Positions 24,801-35,111 of a stretch of DNA of 64,000 bases are shown one piece after another (position 1 is the first letter of the stretch; each line of letters opens with the position of its first letter). The notes under the pieces were generated by a model. It made no database searches and was not told where the DNA came from. It worked only from the letters and a program-made list of their open reading frames with translations. Made by a program: the position numbers and the translations under genes. The DNA is from Trichaptum fuscoviolaceum (taxonomy: Eukaryota > Basidiomycota > Agaricomycetes > Hymenochaetales > Trichaptaceae), in the NCBI GenBank assembly GCA_910574455.1, contig CAJSYZ010000001.1, positions 2,339,424 through 2,403,423 on the forward strand, written 5' to 3'.

Positions 24801-26424
24801 TGGTTCAATCCACGTCCAGTAATCTTATCTCCCGAGTTATCTTCCATCACGAAACCCTCCCGGGCCCGGTAATGTACCGGTAAGCTCCGGGTAAGGTGTT
24901 GGTAATGGCCAAAATCGGTTGCCATATACCACAATGCAGGGGGTCAACTTAAAGCCCTTGACCCCCCCCTTTACCATGACCAGGTAACATCTTGGCAATA
25001 GTACACCAGACCTCTATACCGGATTTGGTAAACCTGTTTTTAGAAAGGATATTGCCTTTTAGTTTCCCTTATTTGGTGGTAGTTTAGTAAATAAATATAT
25101 TATTATTATATATTAAATACAGTACATAGCAACGGAACAAAGAAAATTAAATGCAGCACACAGAAAGCATCAGTCAGGCGGAGGACAGCAACAATAGCCA
25201 GAGAGCAAGAGTATTGAATATGCCACAGTAGTTTACTGTAGACAGACAGTCAGACAGACAGAAATGCAACAGCGATGAAGTCCACACTTTGGTCCACAGA
25301 AAGCCCATAAGACCAGTAAGCCAAGACCGCAGAAGCCACAAAGAACAGCCAAGAAGACACAGAAGAGTAGCACCAGCTCAGACAGACGAGAGTTGAAGGA
25401 GTGTAGTCAAGACGAGCCCGGAGTCTATGGTTAGTAGTACCAGTCATACATGTGTTGCCACCAACGGCCGATGCAACTGCATGTGCTCACCGTGTACTTT
25501 CCGTCTTCCACGCCGTTGTACCACAGTGCGCTCTTCCCACTGCATTCGGACGTTCAGCCTTGCGGATATGCGTAGCGTCTCGGTATGTGTCGACAGTCGA
25601 GCCTGGCCCAAGCGGTTGAGGAGGCCGATGTTACGAGTGCAAGAGCTTCTTTGTGCTATATAGATATTAGCGGAATATGGTGATTAAGACAAGTGGGTAG
25701 AACGCACATATATGCTAAGTTTCCAGCTACTCTCGAGGACGGCGTTGTTGGGTTGTCGGGGGGAGTCTGTTGGGTTGTGTGTGTGCGTCGGAGCAAACTA
25801 GCACACGCTCCGTCAACGTCACGTGAAACACTCAGGGCAGGCTTAAGGGGATTTCAAGGAAAAAATTATCACTTTCTACGGCGGAAGGAGCTCCGGTAAA
25901 TCCTGCATATGAATTTCAAGTATGGAAAAATAATGTTGGTATCATTAATATATGCATACAAGTATGTTGCAGCGCTTGAGAATTATGTTTTCTTTCCTAC
26001 AATCTTCTCACAATATTGTAGGCACGTTGAAGGCCGGTTGCAAAAACCTTATCCGCATTCGCCAGCATGCTCCCACGCCTACAAGGCCACCATGCTTGGG
26101 AGGATTCCGTGATGTCAGTCCCTGCAATTGCCAGTGGTCGAGACTTCAAGTTGTCAGAATTCGACGCTGACCCCACGCTCATCATGTTGTGCTCGAGGCT
26201 TTGCATCCTTCTAACGCCCAGATTACTTCTTAGCCCTCGACCTCCACGACGATACTAGGACACTCCTATATATCTGGCCTTCGAGTCATATCTCTTGCTG
26301 ATCCCTCGTATCTGTCTTCGATCTCAGGCCTTTCGCTCTTAGTAGTGGATAGTATTCATAGGCCCCATAACGCCTCCTCATAAACAACTACTGTAACCTG
26401 CGGAGAAGCTAAAGAACCTGAACG
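24801..26424. other. 1.6 kb non-coding stretch between GPI10 and guanine deaminase
   Basis: No supportable gene. The left third (24866-25040) is packed with small inverted repeats built on GGTAA/TTACC words. It is followed by an AT-rich run at 25080-25120, and a CAGACAGACAG-type simple repeat at 25236-25262. The right third should be the guanine deaminase promoter, with a TATATA sequence at about 26270, roughly 155 bp before its ATG. The two gene starts are divergent, so promoters of both genes must lie here. Confidence 0.55.
24866..25040. repeat. Cluster of small hairpins with GGTAA/TTACC words, possible mobile-element relic
   Basis: Visible inverted repeats: CCGGTA-atg-TACCGG at 24866-24880; GGTAATGGC pairing imperfectly with GCCATATACC at 24901-24930; GGGGGTCAA with TTGACCCCC (24939-24947 and 24958-24966, loop 10); TTACC with GGTAA near 24970-24986; TACC with GGTA near 25016-25030. 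An element starting TGTTGGT at 24897 and ending ACCAACG at 25466 would have near-matching ends as in LTRs, but flanking target duplications are not found (TAAGG against GCCGA). Origin unproven. Confidence 0.4.
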
Positions 26425-28252
26425 ATGTCGAATAAACCGGTCGTCACCAGAGCATATTATGGGGCCGTCGTTAACCCCGAAAGCCTTGACTCATACAACC
26501 TGTGGCCTCGAGCTCTCATCGCTGTAGACTCTGAAGGTAATATTGCTTGGATCAAGGCGGATGTGAAGCACAAGGAAGTGAAGGAGTTATTGAGGAAGCA
26601 TGATGGTGTTCAGCTCATGAAGCTAGACACTTCAGAGTTCCTCATGCCTGGCTTCGTCGATACCCATACAGTGAGTACAGTATGCAATATACTTCTCAAA
26701 ATGCTCGCTAATGTGTTCCAGCATGCTCCCCAAGTACCGAATCTGGGGAGGTTAGTCGCTCTCTTCTTTAGCCTTACAGTCTGAAGCTTTACTCATTAGT
26801 TGTATTTAGCGGACAGCAGTACGAGCTCCTGTCCTGGCTCGAGAATGTCACATTTCCCATGGAAGAGAAGTTCGTGGATGTGGAATTTGCCAAGATAATC
26901 TATCCTCGCATTGTGCGTAAATTCATAGAATATGGAGTGAGCTATTTTTTCAGGTTACGCAAAGCTATCCTCGTACTAATCCAAGGGAAGACAACGACAT
27001 GCTGCTACTACGGCTCTCTACACGCAGAATCGACCAAGGTTCTCGCTGATACCGTCTTATTCCAAGGTAATTGGACTATTCAATCTAGACATCAGTTTAT
27101 TGAACACTTCATAAGGACAACGAGCCTTGATCGGGGTAAGCTAACTTTTATGTAATTTTCGAGTTTCGCTCATCCATGTGTTGCAGAAATGCAACATGAA
27201 CCGAAATTGTCCCAAGACGTACTGCGAAACGTCCACGGCCGAGTCCATAGATGCTACCAAGGACCTCATAGCATACATCCGTTCTCTCTCGTCCGATCTT
27301 GTTCGCCCCATCCTCACACCTCGCTTTGCCATCAGCTGTACAGATGACCTCCTCCTTGCGCTCGGGCAACTCGCTAAAGAAGACCCCGACTTACACATTC
27401 AAACACACATTTCTGAGAACTCAGACGAGATCGAGTTTACTAAGTCGCTCTTCCCCGCGTGCAGTTCATATACAGACGTATACCTCAAGCACGGGCTGTT
27501 GACACCCCGCACAATACTAGCACATGGTGTGCATCTAGAGGACGAGGAACTGGAGGTAATCGAATCGCAGGGGGCAGGGATCAGTCATTGTCCGACGAGT
27601 AACTTTAACCTGAGTAGTGGGATGGCCAAAGTCGGGAAGATGCTGGATCGCGGAATCAAGGTGAACGGCTTAGTCTCCTCGCCTTCGCCGCTACTTGCTC
27701 ATAATTACTTTGCAGGTTGGACTCGGAACAGATGTCTCTGGCGGGTTCTCTCCCTCCATGCTTACTGTCATACAACATGCCTCTATATGTTCAAAGATGG
27801 TCGCACTGAACACACCATCAACCGAGAGAAAGGACCCGAAGAACAAATACAGTGCCAACAAATTTTCTATCGCAACACTCCTCTTCCTTGCAACCATGGG
27901 TGGTGCGCAACTGTGTTGTTTGGAGGACAGGATCGGGTCATTCGAACCGGGGAAGAGCTTTGACGCGTTGTTTGTGAGTTCAGATCCGAGGGAGGGAAAC
28001 CCTGCGATGTGGGTAGATATCGAGAAGCGCGAAGATCGAGATGCCAGGGTGAAAGATCTCGAGAAAGCCAAGAAGGATCTCGATGCCCAGTTGGAGAGGT
28101 TCCTGTTCGGAGGAGATAATAGGAACATACTCGAAGTATTAGTGCAAGGGAAAGTCATTGGCGGGTTCCGTTTTAATAAGTCTTTTCAGCGAGAGAACCA
28201 AGAGTCGCTCTCCCAGCTTTTGGACATACTCAAAACAAAGGTTTCTATATGA
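26425..28252 (+). CDS. GUD1: Guanine deaminase
   Basis: Turns guanine into xanthine and ammonia, in purine salvage or use of purines as nitrogen. It belongs to the amidohydrolase superfamily. MSNKPVVTRAYYGAVVNPES is followed by FLMPGFVDTHTHAPQVPN, where the HxH zinc pair is split by an intron. Next come YELLSWLENVTFPMEEKF, YGTTTCCYYGSLH, QRALIGKCNMNRNCP, LTPRFAISCTDD, LHIQTHISEN and ILAHGVHLEDEE with the other histidines, SHCPTSNFNLSSG, and KVGLGTDVSGGFSPS with the catalytic Asp. Six or so short introns all join in phase. A segment of about 30 charged residues (KREDRDARVKDLEKAKKD) lies before the end. Length is about 480 residues, usual for the family. The stop is at 28252. Confidence 0.95.
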
Positions 28253-28371
28253 AATGTTATCTAGATTGATGTTCTCTACGACAATGTTTGTGGCTTACTA
28301 TGATTGTTACAGACGTGTACATACAAGCTTGCTAATAAATTACCAGAGTGATTCGAAGTCCAATTTACAAA

Positions 28372-29800
28372 TTAATGTACAGGCTTTTTGTCTTTGTCTT
28401 TTTTGAAATCCCCGAACGTCCATTTATAACAATCCTGATCATTCACCCACGTAAATATCTTGAAGCAAGTCGAGATGTATTAAGACTTACGATACAGTCT
28501 TCATCTTCCGCCACAGGCTTTGGCACCTCTCTCCCTGGCTCCCATTCCCGATCGTCCTCAAGCACCTTGTTGATCACCTCCTTTATAACATGCTTCTTCA
28601 CATCCACTTTCCATCCATACTCATTGACTGTATCATATACGATTTTCTGTCCCAGATGACAGCCAGTCTCAAGAGCATAGCCGGCCTCGGCGCATAGGCT
28701 CCCGACGCCTGTGCATGCGCCTTGCGGTATTGGGTCCGCGTTGTGGTATACGTGAGTGATCGGAGACTCAGGAGGGATGGGGAGGTGGAGACGGGAGGCG
28801 GCCATCCGTGTGCCTGGAGACTCGAAGGCTACTGCTGGGACGCCGAATGTGGACCCGAGGAGAGCCGAGAGTGCACCGCCGAGTGAGTGCCCCGTGAGCC
28901 AGATGTTCGCGTCTGGGTACAAGAGAGTGAGGTTGCTGTACAGATTCTGGGAGGCAAAAGTTGGTATCAATAGCCCAGAATACCGTACTACCGGTGAATA
29001 CACTTACAATACCGATGGAATAGAATAGACTTTCTTCAATGAGGGCTTTCGAGAGACACGTCTCATCACAACGCCAGTTCAGCCGAAAGCAATCACAGAC
29101 GGTTGAAAATATCCAAGAGAAATCGACCATTGCGCAGCAGCAGGAGAACAGTAGGTTGTCGTTGAATTTGTCTTTCTTGCTCGTTGGGCCTTGCAGTGTA
29201 GTGCCCTTGATTGCGAGGATAATTGTGGAGTTGTCGGAAGATACAAAGACATGGCCGCGGAAGCCGTCGGCGGTGTCTTCCCAACCGAATGGGAACGACT
29301 TCAGATAATTGTTTATTCAGGAGTTCTTGTTCTTAGGATAATAACCTACGCACCGTATTCCAAGCCTCGTCAATCTCATACCAATTCTTCTGTCCTGGCA
29401 GAGCATATGCATTTCCGGACATCCTTGCGAGATGCTGTAGGGTATGTCTGTTCTCGATATCTGGGCCATCGACTTCAGACGGCACCCACTCTACGGGTTC
29501 AGACACATCATCTCTGATGGAACTCCACCGAGAGTGCATGAACTGATCTATGGATTTCGGCTTGTAGACTGTCATTCGCCGAGTACGTAACGTCGGACTG
29601 GCGTACAGGTTTCCATCTCTATCGTGGACGTTGAAGCGCAGCACATTGCGATCGGTATATGAGGAGAAGTCTTGTGCAAGATGGAAAGTTAGAGAATTAG
29701 GGCGCTCAGCAGTGTTGGAACCATCGCGGTATGAGATGGCACCCCAAAGACACGCCGCGATGGAGAAGAGGCAGACAGCGGAGTAGGCAAGAGGCGGCAT
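28372..29800 (-). CDS. ATG15: Autophagy lipase Atg15 (class 3 lipase)
   Basis: Vacuolar phospholipase that breaks down autophagic bodies in the vacuole lumen. The N-terminus MPPLAYSAVCLFSIAACLWG is a signal anchor. The lipase part has SGNAYALPGQKNWYEID, GFRGHVFVSSDNSTIILAIKG, then IWLTGHSLGGALSALLG, with the nucleophile Ser in GHSLGG, followed by VAFESPG and VYHNADPIPQG with the Asp. The C-terminal part GCHLGQKIVYDTVN and KHVIKEVI matches Atg15. A last small exon, missed if the frame before it is read straight on, adds DCYKWTFGDF and a Lys/Asp-rich end to the stop at 28372. Total length about 420 residues. It is divergent from the four-TM gene, 380 bp apart. Confidence 0.92.
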
Positions 29801-30180
29801 CGTGTTCGTGTATTAGGGATGCATCTGATAGTTGTTGGAGAAGAACAACCCCTTCAAAGATGATGAAGGGGACTGCGATCTGTCAAGATTGTGGGGGTTG
29901 TCTAGCAGGAGGTTCGGTACGAGGAGGAGCTGGATAAGGTAGTATAAGCGCACGTGCCAGGGAGTTAATTATATGTATTGCTTGAATTGCCTTGCCTCCT
30001 GCACACACAGGTCTGCGAATGGCCCCTATGCCATCGCAGGCTCGGTCCACCATGACCTACTTCTTCTAACTGTAATCTCTGAGTGTACTCATAACCACTT
30101 GTACTTTGACGACAGCGACGCCCCCATGACATTTATTGACGACTGACGACTTCTCGCGATAGTACTCGAAGACCCACATC
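29801..30180. promoter_or_regulatory. Divergent promoter region, ATG15 / four-TM gene
   Basis: 380 bp separate two start codons on opposite strands, so both promoters must lie here. No TATA box in a convincing position and no clear operator were recognised. Confidence 0.5.
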
Positions 30181-31929
30181 ATGCACTCCCCCTATCCTAT
30201 AAGGCTGGACACCCCACCCCCACAATCTCATTTTCGCAGACCTTGGTCACCGCAGGAATTAGAACCTCTCGGTACCAGCAGGGCGCGCATAGAACGACAA
30301 GAAACGTCCGAATCTTATGAGGCTCTCGATCTTGCAGACTATGCTACGACTCTGCATCGAACGAACGTACAATCTTCGTTTCGTGAGCCTGGACCATACC
30401 CTCCATTTTCTTCTCCAGGGCAACAGTACCTAGAGTACCCTGCAACGCCGCCAAGGAGTTTCTCTTTCGCAAGCCGAGGCTCGTATCCGAGCCCACCATC
30501 GCTCGTCTCGGCCGGGAGCTCCTCTGCACAGACACACTCTCGGTCGACGCGCACGCATGCACCACAGCACAGGCCGTTCTCTCTTCCCGCGCCCACCCCT
30601 CGCTACCCATACACACCGTCAGGCTCTAATTCCGGACATTCCCACAACTATCCGCGTATATTTGAGGCGCAGTCTCCTGCTCTTCCTCACGAACCTCGAG
30701 CAGATCTATCTGCTTTTCCCGAGTGGTCGAGGGAGTGGTATGATAGACCTAAAACACAGATGCCGGGAGGCTTTGATCCCTACAATTCCTTCGACACATA
30801 CGATGTGGATTATCCCTCTCAGTCGCACGATGGATTGTTGGGATTTCCTGCGAAGCAGCATTCAGTGACGAATGATTCTCACCGGAGTTTGCTACCTTGG
30901 TCTGGAGAAGACGACGCTTCTCATACACATGTCACATCTGAGATGAAGGAGGAACGGCTGCGAATGCTAGAGAAAGAATTTGGACATAATGGCATTGACT
31001 CTTCAGTCATCGACCAGGCGAAAGTCATAGGCAGCGTAGACGCCAAAGGCAATATTATCACTGACGGGCCTAAGAAACGGATCATTACGCGATATGTCCA
31101 ATTTACCTTTGTCTTAGGGACCACCATTGCTTCACTATACTCTGCCTTAGTGGGTACCCTTCCGCTTATCCTCTACTCTTCATTGAATAGGTCGTTATAT
31201 TTAGATCCTAAAGCCCGAAGGGACCCCTCCACCGAAAGGGACGATTCCAGCTTACCTCCTCTATGTGCTCTCCGTCATCTCACTTCTTGCAATTCTCTTC
31301 ATCTTCGTGTTTGCGCCGTGCTGCTGCTCGGGACAGCGGAGACAGAAAATGGCGCAAGAAGGGCCCGCAGGTATGATGGTATTACCCATCCAAGGGCTAC
31401 CCGGGACCGCGCCAAAGAAGGGGAGGAAGAAAGACAAAGGAAAGAAGGACAAACATGGCAACTCGGGCGAAGGCGTCCAAGTCAACCTAATAGTTGATCC
31501 TTCAGCTTTTGGTTTAGGCGGTCGTCGAGAAGAAGATGGTACGGAGCAAAAGGAAGACGGATCGGTTGGACAGCGACCGAAAGGAAAGAGGAAAGGGCTC
31601 TTTGAGGGCCTTGCGATGGAGCACCAGTGGAAGCTTGCGAGAAAACATCTGAAGAAGATTATGTTTTTCGACATTGCTATGTTCTTCCTTTGGGGTGCGG
31701 AGTTCATTGTGATATTGATGAGAAAACGATGTCCTGTGGGGGCATTCGCTGGTTGGTAAGGATGTCTTCATCATGGTGACTTCTACTAGCTTACATTTTG
31801 CGCAGGTGTGATGGCTATAATGTGGCCACTGCGCTGGCCGCCTTCATTGTGATAACCTATGGCTTAAGCATATTTTTCGATATTAAGGATATACATGCTA
31901 GTAGAGCCTCGCCTCGCACACGGACATGA
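30181..31929 (+). CDS. Four-TM membrane protein of unknown function
   Basis: Three exons joined over introns at about 31151-31209 and 31749-31805. The first 300 or so residues are a Ser/Pro/Tyr-rich, probably disordered cytosolic region with many TP and SP pairs. Then come four predicted membrane segments: VQFTFVLGTTIASLYSAL, YLLYVLSVISLLAILFIFVF, IMFFDIAMFFLWGAEFIVIL and VATALAAFIVITYGLSIFF. Between TM2 and TM3 is a very basic loop (KKGRKKDKGKKDKHG), after a CCC cluster (APCCCSG) next to the membrane that could be acylated. The total is about 540 residues. I do not recognise a named family; the layout resembles uncharacterised membrane proteins of mushrooms. No signal peptide is present. Confidence 0.75.
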
Positions 31930-32386
31930 AAGACGCGATCACTTACATCATCTCTCGTTTCATTTCTTTTTTGTTATCTCCGTCCAGGATACTCATCTGC
32001 ACAATGGACTTTTGGATACCTTGCATGACATCACGACACTAACGACCTCTGCAACCATACTGTTTCAAATTCTGTTTTTTTGTTAATTGTTGTATATACT
32101 CGATGCATTGACTGATCTCACATGCCTTGCGGTCGGCTAATGCGATTGTGAAAGTGGAGAATTGGCGACCGAGGTGCGCCGATCATCAATGATCGACGTT
32201 TGTTTATGTTTGTTGATTGCGACCGAGGATCCTCAAAACGATGAGACCCACCATGCCTCCTATTTTTTCGCCTTGTTCATGGACGTCAATCATCTCGCCT
32301 TCGTTACCTGCGTTCCCGACGTCAACGAGAAGCTCAAGTGGCGGTCTGGCACTTGTCCTACTTGATATATAACCTTCATCTTCCCC
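31930..32386. other. Intergenic spacer, nothing recognised
   Basis: 457 bp between the stop of the four-TM gene and the start of the F-box-like gene. The left part is T/C-rich, as in a 3' flank. No RNA gene or clear control element is seen. Confidence 0.5.
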
Positions 32387-33688
32387 ATGCTTCCCGCAAC
32401 ACCGCAAATAATGTTGCCACCGGAAGTCTGGTTACAAGTCTTCTCAGAATTCGCCCATGTGCCAGGCGCATTCTCCCTCACAAATCACAGTGCTATAGAA
32501 GCGTTCTCTGAAGACTCAGAAGGGATCGTCGTGCACAAACTTCATTGCGAATCAATGAGCACGAAACTGGCATTAAGTCAAGTCTGCTGGCTATGGAGGA
32601 AGCTTGTCCTCCCATCTGTGTTCGAATACGTTCTCATCAGGAGCAGCGCACATGCCAAGGTCGTAGCAAAGGCTCTTCGGGAGTTCAAGAACATGCAGAT
32701 GTCCTCGGAATTCTATGGCCTCTGGATCAATCGCATCGAAGTCTACTCGAGTGATCATTACTGGGATGACGAAGCCCAGATGGAAATTGTCAGCATTTTG
32801 AACAATTCACCTAACATAACCGTCTTCTCTGATCTTTTCTGTCCGGTTACTTCGAACTTCATGTGCCCGCAAATCATCAACAAGCTACAGGATTTATGTG
32901 AAGAGGGGAAACTCCGCAGGATCGAATGGTATACTGGGCCACCTGACTTGGCGACATGCCTACTTAGAGGGATGCCTTCTCTACAGGTATTTGTCTTAGG
33001 GAGGTCTAACATCATGCCCTTTTGTGCATCTATGACGTTACTCCCTTGTCTTCGGATATTCGTTGCGGGACCGCATGCCAGCCCTTCGGACCTATTAGAT
33101 CTACACGCACCAAACTTGCAAAGCCTAATAATGCATACAAAAGCATTTCATACTGCGAGAGGTTTCCGTCCAGTTACTATTTCTTTTTCTACTCTGCACC
33201 GTCTGCGCCTTCGGTATAAAGACTACGACAATGCTCATGACTATCTCTGCGAACTTCGGACACTGGATATCCTCAATTTTGACTTTGGGAGAGCGCTGGA
33301 TTTCAAGAAACTTTCTCGCTTCAAGCACACGAATCTGAAGAGGATAAACATCATTAAGTTTCCCCTATTTCACCGATCATTGGCATGGCATATTCGTTAC
33401 GGTGACTGGTCTGTCCTGTGCGACTTCATGAACTCGCTTTTTGATCCTCGCTACCTTCCGTCTTTGACAACAATCGGCTTTCTCATTCCTAAAAGTTATT
33501 TTAGCCATGGCCCGTTCATGACGAATCTGAAGAAGAAGCCGGATGGTTACGAGGAGTTCTGGAGGCCCTGGATGAAAGAATGTAAAGCGAGGGGTGTTAA
33601 GTTGGAGGCGTCTCTAGGTTCGGAAGACCATTGCTTGGGATTATGGCAACCTTTCCAAGTTAACTTGCTTCCTCGCGCCTCTAAATAG
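32387..33688 (+). CDS. F-box-like protein of agaric type
   Basis: Single exon of 433 residues, rare in this intron-rich window. The start has IMLPPEVWLQVFSEFA followed after about 45 residues by LALSQVCWLWRKLVLPSVFEYVLI, the pattern of F-box-like proteins that mushrooms hold in large numbers. In that family the motif binds Skp1 and the rest chooses the target for ubiquitination. The rest here has leucine-rich stretches (LHRLRLRYKDYD, LRTLDILNFDFG) but no regular LRR count. An insert of about 30 residues (FSLTNHSAIEAFSEDSEG) splits the F-box-like motif compared with the canonical spacing. Target unknown. Lack of introns may reflect a recently duplicated or retro-copied family member, but this is inference. 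Skp1 is coded in the same window at 44815-45617. Confidence 0.75.
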   Translation: MLPATPQIMLPPEVWLQVFSEFAHVPGAFSLTNHSAIEAFSEDSEGIVVHKLHCESMSTKLALSQVCWLWRKLVLPSVFEYVLIRSSAHAKVVAKALREFKNMQMSSEFYGLWINRIEVYSSDHYWDDEAQMEIVSILNNSPNITVFSDLFCPVTSNFMCPQIINKLQDLCEEGKLRRIEWYTGPPDLATCLLRGMPSLQVFVLGRSNIMPFCASMTLLPCLRIFVAGPHASPSDLLDLHAPNLQSLIMHTKAFHTARGFRPVTISFSTLHRLRLRYKDYDNAHDYLCELRTLDILNFDFGRALDFKKLSRFKHTNLKRINIIKFPLFHRSLAWHIRYGDWSVLCDFMNSLFDPRYLPSLTTIGFLIPKSYFSHGPFMTNLKKKPDGYEEFWRPWMKECKARGVKLEASLGSEDHCLGLWQPFQVNLLPRASK

Positions 33689-33918
33689 CTGTACTATAGC
33701 AGATAGACGAGGGAAACCTCATGTGATTCAACGGAAGAATGGATGGGGGCGAACCTGAGTATATGCGCTCTTGTTATGGACGGCAAGTTCCGGATAGTAT
33801 TCACGGGCGATGATGCCACTCCCCAAAGCGTTGCATGCGCAGGCAGTCGGAAGCGTATGGGCTCCTACTGAGATGGCTTCATCATATGTACACTACAGCT
33901 CCTGCAAACACAACATAA

Positions 33919-35111
33919 ATGGTCCCGCTACCAACTGGGCTCGCTCGTTCCATCCTCATCCTTCATCTAGCTGGTCTCAACGACGCACACAAGTTCGCGG
34001 ATGCGATAAAGTTGGCGACCGAGCAGACGTCCGAGCGCCTCTTGATCATTCTGTTCTGCGACGTTATCAATGAGGACAGACATCTCAATCATTCGGCTTC
34101 GTGGGATGAGGTACAAGGCCTGCTGACGTTCGTGTACGTTGAGGCTACTCGGGTCGCGCAAGATGCGGACCGTATACTCATGGACGTGAGCGTTCTACTC
34201 AGAGGTCTTGAAAAGGAGGTCAATATTCGTGAAGAAGATGGATGGCAGCATGTATTCGCACTCAAAGAAGGTGTGCTCTTTCTCTCATGTGCATCATATC
34301 GCATCAGCTCACAGGTGTGGATAGACCTATCTGAATATCCGCTCGCAAGTTGGGTGACTAGCATTCCTGCTACCACTCTACCCGTGACTACGCATGCTCT
34401 CATAGAAGCGGGCACTTCGGAAAATCCAACTAGGGAGGAAGCTACGCCCTCTAAGCCTTCGACCTATCCGGTTGTCGCTCTCGGTGGCACGTTCGACCAC
34501 TTGCACTCAGGTCACAAGATATTGCTGAGTATGTCGGCCTGGATTGCGCACGAGAAAGTGATAATTGGAGTGACTGGTAAGCCTCAGAAACCTCTTCGGA
34601 GTGCATCACAAGAGGAAGATGTACTGACAATGGATACAGATGACAAGCTGCTGCAGAAGAAAGCAAATAGACATGTCCTCGAGCCGCTAGACGTTCGGAT
34701 AGAGCATGTCCGGAGGTTCCTGGACTTTTTCAAACCTGGTCTTGTGTATGACGCAGTCCCTATTGATGATGTATATGGACCAACGGCTGTAGACCCGAAC
34801 ATCCAAGCGCTTGTTGTGAGCAAGGAAACCTTAGGTGGTGCCTCGGCTAGTAAGTCCACATCATTTATATTAGGGCAAAACATGTACTAAAGATTTACGC
34901 GATCCTCTCTGCCTTTTTGTCATGAAAAGTCGCCCAGCATCGCAAGGAGCACGATCTACCCGCGCTTGACTGCTTCGTCATCGACGTTATCTCTATGACC
35001 GTAGCGAACCTTGAGTTCGAGAACCTGGACCTCCTCCGGAGCGCGAAGTTGAGTAGCACATATATCCGTGAGTGGATAGTGCAGAAGCGGAAGGAACGTG
35101 GAGAAGAATAG
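33919..35111 (+). CDS. CAB4: Phosphopantetheine adenylyltransferase (yeast Cab4)
   Basis: Fourth step of CoA synthesis: adds AMP from ATP to 4'-phosphopantetheine to give dephospho-CoA. The first 190 residues are a fungal N-terminal domain of unclear role (LARSILILHLAGLND, WIDLSEYPLASWVTSIP). The catalytic part starts PVVALGGTFDHLHSGHKILL, with the TxxxxHxGH nucleotidyltransferase motif, then KVIIGVTGKPQK, RIEHVRRFLDFFKPGLVYD, and VVSKETLGGASAIAQHR across an intron, ending LDCFVIDVIS, KLSSTYIREWIVQKRKERG, which is the COASY/Cab4 end. The intron after ASA uses GTAAGT. The product is the substrate of the DPCK coded at 16197-17015. Stop at 35109-35111. Confidence 0.93.

Noticed and set aside
24897..25466. 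Calling an LTR retrotransposon outright
   Set aside because: No target duplication, no second LTR and no polymerase or integrase remains in the window; kept only as a possibility.
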